64,000 bases of DNA, taken from assembly GCF_013404085.1 (NCBI RefSeq), contig NZ_JABFHO010000001.1, positions 806,001 to 870,000 on the forward strand. The letters are read 5' to 3'. Positions 27,877-36,457 of the stretch are shown here, piece after piece. Within the stretch, counting starts at the first letter, position 1. Every line of letters begins with the position of its first letter. The position numbers and the translations under genes are program-made. The DNA comes from Winogradskyella helgolandensis (GTDB taxonomy: Bacteria; Bacteroidota; Bacteroidia; Flavobacteriales; Flavobacteriaceae). The notes beneath the pieces are model-generated. The model was given only the letters and a program-made list of their open reading frames with translations, did not search any database and was not told the DNA's origin.

Positions 27877-28077
27877 CTAACTCGTAAACAAGTCAAATAT
27901 ATTACTCATAGCACTTGTTTTGGCTTTATAAAATTCAGTATACGTGCACTTTTTACAGGTGACTGACGTAAATTTTTTGTTCTGAATATCAAAGATTTTA
28001 GAAAACGTACCACCAGTGGCTCGCATTTGGTCAACAGTACAGGTATTATTATGGCATTTCGGACATTTATAATTCAT
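27877..28077 (-). CDS. Small zinc-ribbon protein (DUF2082-like)
   Basis: This 66-residue protein has two CxxC pairs, YKCPKCHNN at the N-terminus and VTCKKC near residue 42, which make a zinc ribbon. The spacing and the tail CTYTEFYK are like the DUF2082 group of nucleic-acid-binding zinc-ribbon proteins. No partner is evident: it is a single gene on the minus strand. The function is unknown. Confidence 0.75.
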   Translation of the reverse strand: MNYKCPKCHNNTCTVDQMRATGGTFSKIFDIQNKKFTSVTCKKCTYTEFYKAKTSAMSNIFDLFTS

Positions 28078-28195
28078 TTCAGTATTTGGTTATTGATTCA
28101 TACTATCAGTCTAAAAAAGTAAATAAATGTTACAATTTGTTTAATTTTACCACCCGGAATAATGATGTTGAGAATTTTAGCTGTATAGGGATTTC

Positions 28196-28232
28196 ACCTA
28201 ACAGCGAATACCTAACAGCTAACACCTAAAAC
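28196..28232 (+). repeat. 14-bp tandem repeat in the glnS leader
   Basis: ACCTAACAGC occurs at 28196 and 28210, and a shortened unit ACCTAAAAC at 28224 runs up to the glnS start codon. The period is 14 bp. A related 14-bp repeat stands directly before the DUF4175 gene at 37687. Confidence 0.7.
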
Positions 28233-30242
28233 ATGTCAGAAGAAAAAAAAGCACTCAATTTTATTGAGCATATTATAGAAGAAGATTTAGCGAACGGTTT
28301 ATCAAAAGACAAGCTACGTTTTCGTTTTCCACCAGAGCCAAATGGGTATTTACACATAGGTCATACTAAAGCTATTGGTATAAGTTTCGGATTAGGTGAA
28401 ACCTATAATGCACCAGTAAATTTAAGATTCGATGATACAAATCCTGCTAAAGAAGAGCAGGAGTATGTAGATGCTATTAAAAAAGATATTGCTTGGTTAG
28501 GGTACCAATGGGAAAATGAATTGTATTCTTCTGATTATTTTCAGAAGTTGTATGATTGGGCAGTTCAAATGATAAAAGATGGTAAGGCGTATGTAGATAG
28601 CCAAACCTCTGAAGACATAGCACAACAAAAAGGAACACCAACACAGGTAGGAACTAATAGTCCATATAGAAGCAGAAGTATCGAAGAAAATTTAGATTTA
28701 TTTCAACGTATGAAAGCTGGGGAATTTCCTGCTGGTACACATATTCTTCGTGCAAAAATAGATATGGAAAGCCCAAACATGCTCATGCGAGATCCTATGA
28801 TGTATCGTATTATGCATACCGAACACCACAGAACAGGTAACGATTGGTGTATTTATCCGATGTACGATTGGACGCATGGTGAAAGTGATTATATAGAACA
28901 AATTTCACACAGTTTGTGTTCTTTAGAGTTTAAACCACATAGAGAGCTTTATAATTGGTTTAGAGATCATATTTATGATTACGCTAAGGACGCATTACCA
29001 TTGCCACCTAAACAACGCGAATTTGCCCGTTTAAACCTAAGTTATACCATTATGAGCAAGCGTAAATTATTACGTTTGGTTGAAGAAGGTATTGTTTCAG
29101 GTTGGGACGATCCACGTATGCCTACGATTTCTGGTTTGCGTCGTCGTGGTTATACTCCGAATTCCATTAGAAAGTTTATTGATAAAGTGGGTGTTGCCAA
29201 ACGCGAAAACGTCATTGATGTGTCACTTTTAGAATTCTGTATTCGGGAAGATTTAAATAAATCTGCGAATCGTGTCATGGCCGTTTTAGATCCTGTAAAA
29301 GTGGTGATTACTAATTATCCTGAAGACAAGGAGGAATGGTTAGAAGCTGAAAATAATCAGGAAGATGATTCTGCTGGATTTAGAAAAGTGCCTTTTTCTA
29401 GAGAAATTTATATTGAAAAAGAGGATTTTAAAGAGGAAGCAGGTGCTAAGTTTTTTAGACTGCAAATTGGAGGTGAAGTGAGATTGAAAAATGCTTATAT
29501 CATTAAAGCTAATTCAGTTGTAAAAGATGAAAACGGAGACATTACCGAAATTCATTGTACCTATGATGAAGACACCTCTAAAAAAGTAAAAGGAACATTG
29601 CATTGGGTGTCTATAAAACATGCGATAACTGCAGAAATTAGAGAATACGATCGTCTATTTATGCACGAATCGCCAGATAGCGACAAAGACAAAGATTTTA
29701 TGGAATACGTAAACCCGAAATCTTTAACTATAAAAACGGGTTACTTAGAACCAAGTTTAGCTGATGTTGAAGTAGGAGAGCAGTTTCAGTTTCAACGTTT
29801 AGGCTATTTTAATGTTGATGATGATTCTAAACCAGGAAAATTAGTATTTAATAAAACAGTTGGTTTAAGAGATAGTTGGGCAAAACAGAAGCCTAAACCT
29901 CAGAATACTCAAAATCAGAATATACCAAAACCGCAACAACAAAAACGTTCGGCAATCAGTGTTATTCAGCAATTTGGTAAAAAATATACCAATTTACCTG
30001 AAGAAAAACAACTAAAAGTTAAATCTGAAATACAAGAGCTTGCTAAAGATGTCGCTTACGACGAATTAGAGCCTTTATTTGGTACGGCTGTAAAAAAAGC
30101 AGGGACTCGCATCGCAGTTTTAATTGCGTTAAAAGAACTGCTTAAAAATGGCTTAGAACAAAATGAAGCTATTACAGAATTTATTGATAAAGCTAAAGAG
30201 GATAAGAATGACGTCTTGGTTGCTGAGGCTTCAGATATTTAA
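28233..30242 (+). CDS. glnS: Glutaminyl-tRNA synthetase with C-terminal extension
   Basis: This enzyme charges tRNA-Gln with glutamine. The 669-residue protein contains the class I signatures HIGH (41-44, in PEPNGYLHIGHTKA) and MSKRK (274-278), the catalytic core to about residue 345 and the two anticodon-binding beta-barrels to about 550. E. coli GlnRS ends near residue 554. Here a glutamine/proline-rich linker (about 553-575) leads to an extra helical domain of about 95 residues (FGKKYTNLPEEKQLKVK ... ALKELLKNG). Its role is unknown; some other bacteria carry a YqeY-like tail at this place, but I cannot confirm homology. Confidence 0.95.
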   Translation: MSEEKKALNFIEHIIEEDLANGLSKDKLRFRFPPEPNGYLHIGHTKAIGISFGLGETYNAPVNLRFDDTNPAKEEQEYVDAIKKDIAWLGYQWENELYSSDYFQKLYDWAVQMIKDGKAYVDSQTSEDIAQQKGTPTQVGTNSPYRSRSIEENLDLFQRMKAGEFPAGTHILRAKIDMESPNMLMRDPMMYRIMHTEHHRTGNDWCIYPMYDWTHGESDYIEQISHSLCSLEFKPHRELYNWFRDHIYDYAKDALPLPPKQREFARLNLSYTIMSKRKLLRLVEEGIVSGWDDPRMPTISGLRRRGYTPNSIRKFIDKVGVAKRENVIDVSLLEFCIREDLNKSANRVMAVLDPVKVVITNYPEDKEEWLEAENNQEDDSAGFRKVPFSREIYIEKEDFKEEAGAKFFRLQIGGEVRLKNAYIIKANSVVKDENGDITEIHCTYDEDTSKKVKGTLHWVSIKHAITAEIREYDRLFMHESPDSDKDKDFMEYVNPKSLTIKTGYLEPSLADVEVGEQFQFQRLGYFNVDDDSKPGKLVFNKTVGLRDSWAKQKPKPQNTQNQNIPKPQQQKRSAISVIQQFGKKYTNLPEEKQLKVKSEIQELAKDVAYDELEPLFGTAVKKAGTRIAVLIALKELLKNGLEQNEAITEFIDKAKEDKNDVLVAEASDI

Positions 30243-30269
30243 TATTTATATATTCTTACTATTTGAAAG

Positions 30270-30308
30270 TACCTATAAGGTTTTCAAAACCTTGTAGGTA
30301 TTTTTTTT
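30270..30308 (+). terminator. Rho-independent terminator after glnS
   Basis: TACCTATAAGGTTTT pairs with AAAACCTTGTAGGTA around a single C, and a run of eight T residues follows. It lies 28 nt past the stop codon. Confidence 0.85.
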
Positions 30309-30364
30309 AAAATAACTAAATAATTTAGAGTAGTTTAGGATGTCTAAATTTCAAATTCAAATAC

Positions 30365-31831
30365 ATGAAAAAAATTACGCTCATTCTAACGTTACTTCTT
30401 ATTGGAACTACCGTTTTTAGTCAGACTATTACTGGTAAAATTGTAGATATTGATAATAATCCTATTCCTTATGTTACACTTCAGATTGGTCCAAATTATG
30501 GAGTTATAACTAATGATGAGGGCGTTTTTACACTAGAAACGGATAATTTTTCAGACTCGGATAACGTTTCAATTTCATGTTTGGGGTATAAATCATTAGA
30601 ATTTCAACTTTCAACATTTACAAAACCAACATATGTTTTAGAAGATTCTATAAGTGAGCTTTCAGAAGTTTTTATTACAAATAAACTTCTGTCTATTGAA
30701 GAAATTTTAGAAAATGTGAGAGCAAATATCTCAAAAAACTATCCTGTAAATGGTAATCAAAGGATTTTTATGAGAGAAAGCAGCAATTTTAATATTAAAG
30801 ATTTTGACTTTGAAGTTTCAAAATCTTCCAATTTCAACAGAGCAACAATTAAAGACATTAATAAAAACTTTGAGACCATGAGTCAAATGATGGTCAATAA
30901 TAATTCTAAGTTTTATGAAGATACACTATTAGACCTATTGCATATTGCAGATAGTACACAGAGTCAGATTATAAAAGCAACTAAATTAGTGAATATTGAA
31001 AAAGATTTATCTACCGATGCGGTGAATGGTAAATTAATAAAAAGTGTACTTAATGTGTTAGATTCTTCGGCAACTTACAAATTAAAAACAAGCATATTTA
31101 CTATTGAAGATTCACTTAAAGTGGGTAAAATTATAAAGGAAGATTCTGAATCTAAAAAAGGAGAAACCACTGTAATTAACAATAAGGTATCTAGGATTAT
31201 TAGAAACAATTCACTGGTAGAAAACTCAAATTTAGATTTTATATTCGAAGATAAAGGCTACGAGTATTCAATTGATGGAATCAGTTATCTCAACGATGAA
31301 GCAACTTACAGCATTAGCTTTAATCCCACAAAACGTTCTGCTAAATACACAGGTAAAATGTATGTAAACACGTCCGATTTCGCAGTGGTAAAGCTAGAAT
31401 ATGAATTTGCCGAAAATAGAACGGGTTCTAAAATGAATCTTAAACTTTTAGCAGGCTTTAAGTTCGAAGAAAATGCGTATCGTTCTACAGTGATTTTTAA
31501 AAAGAATGAGAATGCTGTTTATGACTTGTATTTTATCAGTCAAGAAAATGGAAACTACGTTTATCTTAATAGATCACTTAAATTTATTCGAAATAATACA
31601 GCAGAACAAACCGATAAACAGCAATTAAAATTAAAGTTTATGATCGAACAAGATTATAAGGCTAAAAGTGAATTATTTTTTATAAGTAAAGGATCATTGG
31701 AAGATGATTCAGCTTTTAAAATTACTAAAGAATATCCAATAAGTTATATCTCAAAATACGATCCTTCTATTTGGAAAGATTATAGTGTGTTGAGTCCTGT
31801 TCAAGCTATAATTGACTATAAAACTGATTAG
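30365..31831 (+). CDS. Carboxypeptidase-regulatory-domain exported protein
   Basis: This 488-residue protein has a signal peptide ending near FSQ (residue 20). A carboxypeptidase-D regulatory-like beta-sandwich follows (about 22-100: ITGKIVDIDNNPIPYVTLQIG ... DEGVFTLE). The large C-terminal part (about 105-488) has the beta-rich pattern seen in flavobacterial proteins related to the DUF5686 group, though without the outer-membrane barrel that those usually carry. It is probably periplasmic or attached to the outer membrane. The function is unknown, and no catalytic residues are seen. It is a single gene after the glnS terminator. Confidence 0.65.
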   Translation: MKKITLILTLLLIGTTVFSQTITGKIVDIDNNPIPYVTLQIGPNYGVITNDEGVFTLETDNFSDSDNVSISCLGYKSLEFQLSTFTKPTYVLEDSISELSEVFITNKLLSIEEILENVRANISKNYPVNGNQRIFMRESSNFNIKDFDFEVSKSSNFNRATIKDINKNFETMSQMMVNNNSKFYEDTLLDLLHIADSTQSQIIKATKLVNIEKDLSTDAVNGKLIKSVLNVLDSSATYKLKTSIFTIEDSLKVGKIIKEDSESKKGETTVINNKVSRIIRNNSLVENSNLDFIFEDKGYEYSIDGISYLNDEATYSISFNPTKRSAKYTGKMYVNTSDFAVVKLEYEFAENRTGSKMNLKLLAGFKFEENAYRSTVIFKKNENAVYDLYFISQENGNYVYLNRSLKFIRNNTAEQTDKQQLKLKFMIEQDYKAKSELFFISKGSLEDDSAFKITKEYPISYISKYDPSIWKDYSVLSPVQAIIDYKTD

Positions 31832-31907
31832 GGTAACCATGGTTTTAACGTTTTATTGAGAGGGATTACTTTTAAAAAAGAGTAACTTTAGATAAACTCA
31901 TCATATC

Positions 31908-32120
31908 ATGGAAGAATCACAAAAAATACTTACTAAAATCTCTATAGTAACTAGAGATATAGAAGAGAATTATCCAGAACTTCAAAAATATTTAAGCGAA
32001 ACTAGAAGTACATTACCTCATGGGTCTAATGAAATGGATAATATAGATACTTCAGATTTAGAAAATTACCTTAATGAGTTAAAAGAAATCAGAGATAGAT
32101 ATAAAGAAGAAGGTCATTGA
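31908..32120 (+). CDS. Small acidic protein, unknown function
   Basis: This 70-residue, very acidic, helical protein runs MEESQKILTKISIVTRDIEENYPELQKYL and ends YKEEGH. There is no signal or membrane segment. I do not recognise a family, but the codon use resembles neighbouring genes and a bidirectional hairpin terminator directly follows. A near-consensus TAACTTTA element lies about 23 nt upstream, which supports a real gene. Confidence 0.55.
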   Translation: MEESQKILTKISIVTRDIEENYPELQKYLSETRSTLPHGSNEMDNIDTSDLENYLNELKEIRDRYKEEGH

Positions 32121-32140
32121 TTGCATGATTTAGTTCTATA

Positions 32141-32176
32141 AAAAAACCTCATAATTATTAGTTATGAGGTTTTTTT
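32141..32176. terminator. Bidirectional terminator between convergent genes
   Basis: AAAACCTCATAA pairs with TTATGAGGTTTT. A-runs and T-runs on the two sides allow it to work in both directions, for the small acidic protein gene and for the minus-strand secreted protein gene. Confidence 0.85.
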
Positions 32177-32181
32177 ATAAT

Positions 32182-32706
32182 TTAATCTTCTATGGGTTCG
32201 ACCTTCATTTCATCTTCAGGAATCTCCAGAGCCGTTTCAAAATTTGGTAAAATTTGATCTTTTAGAGCGTCATTTTTGAACTGTTTAGCTTCAATAAACC
32301 ACCAATAGTTATCGGCTTCATTATAAATTCCTAAAAGGTAACTTTTAGAAGAAATACGTTGTCCAGACATCACCATTTGATTGTAGCCTTCAACCACACA
32401 TCGAAATTGACCTTGTTCTTTAACAATTTCAGACACACCATTAATATCTGCTTTTTCAAATACAAAACCTTGTGCTTTCATACCTTCAAAGGTAGATTCG
32501 ATGACTTTTAAAGCAGCATCTTTGCCTCCCATCATGTCCAATACAGAGGGGAGTGTATGCTTTAGAACGGTTTCAAAGTCCATTTCTAAAGTTGCTTTAG
32601 ACGTTGTTTTAGCATCTTTTAAAGCTTCTGTTTTGGTTTGAGAAAACACATTCACGCTTGTCGCTATTAAAACAAATAGCAATATCTTTTTTATATTATT
32701 CTTCAT
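32182..32706 (-). CDS. Secreted protein of unknown function
   Basis: This 174-residue protein has a signal peptide (about 1-22, ending NVFSQ). The mature part is mixed alpha/beta (TLEMDFETVLKHTLPSVLDMMGG ... NYWWFIEAKQF), which has the look of an NTF2-like or SnoaL-like fold, but I cannot assign it with confidence. Its start overlaps the end of the SPFH-protein gene by 11 nt, so the two are translationally coupled and may act together in the envelope. Confidence 0.6.
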   Translation of the reverse strand: MKNNIKKILLFVLIATSVNVFSQTKTEALKDAKTTSKATLEMDFETVLKHTLPSVLDMMGGKDAALKVIESTFEGMKAQGFVFEKADINGVSEIVKEQGQFRCVVEGYNQMVMSGQRISSKSYLLGIYNEADNYWWFIEAKQFKNDALKDQILPNFETALEIPEDEMKVEPIED

Positions 32707-33622
32707 TTTTCTTTTGCTGATTTTTCATTGCCTCACCAATTTGATTACTCGCTGTAAAACTAGCGACCATATCATTTAACATTTGGCTACCTGCTTGTGG
32801 AGAATTTGGTAAAAGAATTAAGTTACTATTCGTTTCACTTCCAATAGCTTGTAAGGTATCGTAATGTTGTGTTACTACAATTAACGCCGAAGCTTCTTGA
32901 CTGTTAATACCAACACGGTTTAAAACATCAACCGATTCTTCTAAACCACGAGCAATTTCACGACGTTGATCAGCAATACCTTGTCCTTGTAGACGCTTAC
33001 TTTCAGCTTCCGCTTTTGCTTTTTCAACAATTAAAATACGCTGTGCATCACCTTCATATTGTGCCGCTGTTTTTTCTCTATCTGCAGCGTTAATACGGTT
33101 CATAGCTATTTTTACTTGTGGATCTGGGTCAATATCAGTCACTAAAGTTCTGATAATATCAAATCCATAGTCCATCATAGCATCATTTAATTCCGCTTTT
33201 ACGGCTAAGGCGATATCATCTTTCTTCACAAAAACATCATCTAATTTCATTTTTGGTACTTCAGCACGCACCACATCAAAGACATAACTCGTTATCTGAT
33301 CATGTGGATAATCTAATTTATAAAATGCATCATAAACACTTTCTGTAACGACTTTGTACTGCACAGAAACCTTTAGTTTTACAAATACGTCATCTAAAGT
33401 TTTAGTTTCAATGATAACATCTAATTGTTGAATTTTTAAACTCAAACGTCCCGCAACCTTATCCACTATTGGAATTTTCATATGTAAACCCGATTGACGA
33501 ATACTGTGAAATTTACCAAAACGTTCTATAATGGCAGCAGTTTGTTGCTTGACCATAAAGAATGAGGATACTAAAATGATTAATCCAAAAAATATAATTG
33601 GAACTAGAATAAAATTTCCCAT
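32696..33622 (-). CDS. SPFH/Band 7 (stomatin/QmcA-like) membrane protein
   Basis: This 308-residue protein has one N-terminal membrane helix (about 2-22), an SPFH domain (about 25-190, QTAAIIERFGKFHSIRQSGLHMKIP), and a long helical coiled region with AAQYEGDAQRILIVEKAKAEAESKRLQGQGIADQRREIARG, the family hallmark. Such proteins form ring oligomers in membrane microdomains and often regulate proteases or other membrane proteins. There is no NfeD gene next to it. It is coupled to the secreted-protein gene downstream, which is the best clue to a partner. Confidence 0.9.
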   Translation of the reverse strand: MGNFILVPIIFFGLIILVSSFFMVKQQTAAIIERFGKFHSIRQSGLHMKIPIVDKVAGRLSLKIQQLDVIIETKTLDDVFVKLKVSVQYKVVTESVYDAFYKLDYPHDQITSYVFDVVRAEVPKMKLDDVFVKKDDIALAVKAELNDAMMDYGFDIIRTLVTDIDPDPQVKIAMNRINAADREKTAAQYEGDAQRILIVEKAKAEAESKRLQGQGIADQRREIARGLEESVDVLNRVGINSQEASALIVVTQHYDTLQAIGSETNSNLILLPNSPQAGSQMLNDMVASFTASNQIGEAMKNQQKKNEE

Positions 33623-33737
33623 AACATGATTTTAAAGTTAAAACTAACTGACATTAAAAGTAAGATATTTTAATTAGATAAATTGAAATGAAGCAGATAA
33701 TAGGTATACAACATTTTTAAAATGACGATAACGTTTT

Positions 33738-34721
33738 TTACGGATTCAATAATTTTAAAATAGTGGCATCCAATAACTTTACTTTGGTAATAGTTGAAGA
33801 AATAGAATCAGCCTTTATGGTGTCACCATTTTTCGTATATCCAATATAATTTCGATAACCTTCAGAGCGTAAGTCACGTCTTTTAGAAACTAAAGTAAAA
33901 AGCGAATCGGCTTCTAAACGATTAATTTCTGAAACCGGATTTTCCATTACAACATCAGGATATAAATCGTTTAAAATCTTCTGAGCCATATAAAAATGAC
34001 CAATTTTATTAGGATGTACACCATCTGGAATAAACGTAGAATCAGACTTAATTCGTTTTACATCGTTTAAAAGGGAATCGAGAGGATGATGCAAATCTAT
34101 AACTTGAAGTTTATCCGTTTCGAGACTTAATAACCAATCAGAATAGGCCGTTAAGACGTCATTGTATTTATAATAAGGATGCCAATATGCATGAGGTTCT
34201 CCTTCTTTTGAAACGCGATCTGCAATCGGATTAGGATCAAAAACTGTTGGTGTGAGTAGAATTAATTGTGCATTACGTGCTTCTACTTTAGATTTCAACT
34301 CTAAAATACCGTCTTTATAAGCTTTAAATAAGAGGGAATCTAAGGGCTGATAATTACCATCATTCATCCCATAACAGGCTACAACAACATCTGGTTTAAT
34401 GTTTGTTAACGCTTTATCTAAGCGTTCCCTAACATTTGGTCTTGGAAATACACTATTGGCTTCTGAGGTTCCAGAAATCGTTTCACTTGATAGACCAATA
34501 CTGATGATATCTAACTGATTATTAGGAAATTGTTTACGTAAATAATATTCTATAAAGTCTACATAATAACCATGTTGTGTGATGCTATTACCTAAAATCA
34601 AAACACGTTTATCATGTAAAGGTAATTCTACGACTACTGTAGGTCCTTCTGCTTTTTTTTCACTTTTACAAGACGTGCTTAAACTTAGAATAAACACCAA
34701 AAGGAAAACATAAGACTTCAT
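33738..34721 (-). CDS. SGNH/GDSL-family hydrolase lipoprotein
   Basis: This 327-residue protein has a lipoprotein signal (LSTSC, Cys18). The SGNH fold is clear: block I LILGNSITQHGY (the nucleophile serine in GNS), block III GMNDGNY, and block V DGVHPNKIGH with the catalytic Asp and His. It probably hydrolyses an ester bond, such as acetyl groups on a polysaccharide. The lipobox and typical flavobacterial use put it at the cell envelope. It lies between SPFH and gltX genes with no obvious operon link. Confidence 0.85.
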   Translation of the reverse strand: MKSYVFLLVFILSLSTSCKSEKKAEGPTVVVELPLHDKRVLILGNSITQHGYYVDFIEYYLRKQFPNNQLDIISIGLSSETISGTSEANSVFPRPNVRERLDKALTNIKPDVVVACYGMNDGNYQPLDSLLFKAYKDGILELKSKVEARNAQLILLTPTVFDPNPIADRVSKEGEPHAYWHPYYKYNDVLTAYSDWLLSLETDKLQVIDLHHPLDSLLNDVKRIKSDSTFIPDGVHPNKIGHFYMAQKILNDLYPDVVMENPVSEINRLEADSLFTLVSKRRDLRSEGYRNYIGYTKNGDTIKADSISSTITKVKLLDATILKLLNP

Positions 34722-34802
34722 AAGTTAAAATTTAAGTATAATTTTTATCACATGTATTGTCCCCTTGAGGGAAATTTAGATGTGTTTTAATATTTAAAGA
34801 AA

Positions 34803-36317
34803 CTAAACTTGTTTTATAAATTGAGCGATACGATTTACCGTTTCAGCTTTACCAATCATAAACATAATATCAAATACATCTGGTCCTTGTAAGGCTCCAA
34901 CGAGAGCTAATCGCAATGGCATCATTACTTTACCAAAACCGATCTCGTTTGTTGTAATCCAACCTTTAATATCAGTTTGAAGATTACTTACTGTAAAATC
35001 ATTGGTTTTTGTAACCAAGTCCATCACTTTTGTCATCAGTTCAGCCGTATCTTCTTTAATGGCCTTTTTAGAGGCTTTTTCATCATAAGCGGTTGGAGCA
35101 GTAAAAAAGAAATGACTTAAGTCCCAAAAATCTTGAACAAATGTTGCGCGTTCTTTTATTAAACCAACGACCAAGGCTATATAATTAACATCAACATCTG
35201 CTAATTCAGGTTGCATGGTTTTAAACGCTTCAGCCAAATGTAAATCTAATTGCTGCTGCATATAATGATGATTAAACCATTTGGTTTTATCCGGATCAAA
35301 GCGTGCTCCAGCTTTATTAACTCGTGCTAAATCAAAATCTGCAACCAGTTGCTCTAAACTAAATATCTCTTGTTCTGTTCCTGGATTCCATCCTAAAAAC
35401 GCTAAGAAATTAACCACAGCTTCAGGGAAATACCCATCTTCTTTATAACCTCTAGACACCGTTCCGTCTGGTGCTGTATATTCTAATGGAAATACAGGAA
35501 AGCCTAATTTATCACCATCACGTTTACTTAATTTTCCTTTTCCTGTTGGTTTTAAAATTAATGGTAAATGTGCAAATTCTGGTGCTTCCCAACCAAAAGC
35601 ATCATATAATAATTGATGCAATGCTAAAGAAGGTAACCATTCTTCACCACGAATTACATGTGTAATTTCCATTAAATGGTCATCCACAATATTCGCTAGG
35701 TGATAGGTTGGCATACCATCGCTTTTAAACAACACTTTGTCATCTAATACATTGGTATCAATCGTTATATTACCACGAATGATATCTGTAAGATGTAAGG
35801 TTTCATCTTGAGGCGATTTAAAACGTATCACGTAATCCTCGCCAGCTTCAATTTTAGCTTTAGTTTCAGCTTCAGTTAAAACCAAAGAGTTTACTAAACG
35901 TCCTTTTTCACGGTTATGCCAGTTGTAGATAAAGGTTTTACCTTCTGCTTCGTGGCCTTTACGTTCTGCATCTAATTGTTCAGACGTGTCAAACGCATAA
36001 TACGCATTTCCGCTAGCTATTAAATCATCTGCATATTGTTTGTATAAATGCTTGCGTTCACTTTGTCTGTAAGGACCAAATTTTTCGTTTTTCCCCGGAC
36101 CTTCATCAAATGAAATACCACACCAATCTAAAGATTTTACAATATAATCTTCAGCACCTTCAACATAACGGTTTTGGTCTGTATCCTCTATTCGGAGAAC
36201 AAAATCACCACCATGTTTTTTAGCAAATAAATAATTGAATAAAGCGGTTCTTACACCACCAATATGTAAAGGTCCTGTTGGACTTGGTGCAAAGCGCACA
36301 CGTACGTTTTTAGACAT
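34803..36317 (-). CDS. gltX: Glutamyl-tRNA synthetase
   Basis: This enzyme charges tRNA-Glu with glutamate. The 504-residue protein has the class I motif in PSPTGPLHIGGVRTALFN (His18-Ile-Gly-Gly, the usual GluRS form), the KLSKR loop (GKGKLSKRDGD), and the helical C-terminal anticodon-binding domain. The length fits the family. A good TTG-N20-TATCTTTG promoter is visible upstream, and the leader carries a REP-like inverted repeat. With a separate GlnRS gene in the window, this enzyme is presumably the discriminating type. Confidence 0.95.
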   Translation of the reverse strand: MSKNVRVRFAPSPTGPLHIGGVRTALFNYLFAKKHGGDFVLRIEDTDQNRYVEGAEDYIVKSLDWCGISFDEGPGKNEKFGPYRQSERKHLYKQYADDLIASGNAYYAFDTSEQLDAERKGHEAEGKTFIYNWHNREKGRLVNSLVLTEAETKAKIEAGEDYVIRFKSPQDETLHLTDIIRGNITIDTNVLDDKVLFKSDGMPTYHLANIVDDHLMEITHVIRGEEWLPSLALHQLLYDAFGWEAPEFAHLPLILKPTGKGKLSKRDGDKLGFPVFPLEYTAPDGTVSRGYKEDGYFPEAVVNFLAFLGWNPGTEQEIFSLEQLVADFDLARVNKAGARFDPDKTKWFNHHYMQQQLDLHLAEAFKTMQPELADVDVNYIALVVGLIKERATFVQDFWDLSHFFFTAPTAYDEKASKKAIKEDTAELMTKVMDLVTKTNDFTVSNLQTDIKGWITTNEIGFGKVMMPLRLALVGALQGPDVFDIMFMIGKAETVNRIAQFIKQV

Positions 36318-36337
36318 AACGGAAAATCGAAATAGTT

Positions 36338-36365
36338 TGTCATTCTGAATTTATTTCAGAATCTT
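36338..36365. repeat. REP-like inverted repeat in the gltX leader
   Basis: TGTCATTCTGAA and TTCAGAATCT form a palindrome with arms ATTCTGAA (36342-36349) and TTCAGAAT (36355-36362) around a 5-nt loop. I recognise this form as a frequent intergenic repeat in Bacteroidota. It lies between the gltX promoter and start codon. A degraded TTTGTCATTCT piece occurs at 37508 near the alkB start. Confidence 0.55.
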
Positions 36366-36368
36366 TTG

Positions 36369-36399
36369 CAAAGATAGATTTTTGAAGTTCAATGTTCAA
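36369..36399 (-). promoter_or_regulatory. gltX promoter (TTG-N20-TATCTTTG)
   Basis: On the minus strand TTG (36397-36399) is followed after 20 nt by TATCTTTG (36369-36376). Both elements and the spacing fit the flavobacterial consensus TTG-N17-23-TAnnTTTG. Confidence 0.65.
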
Positions 36400-36457
36400 A
36401 GTTTAAACTTCAAAGTTTCTAATCCCACCAACTGAAAATTACGACTGTGACTGAAAA

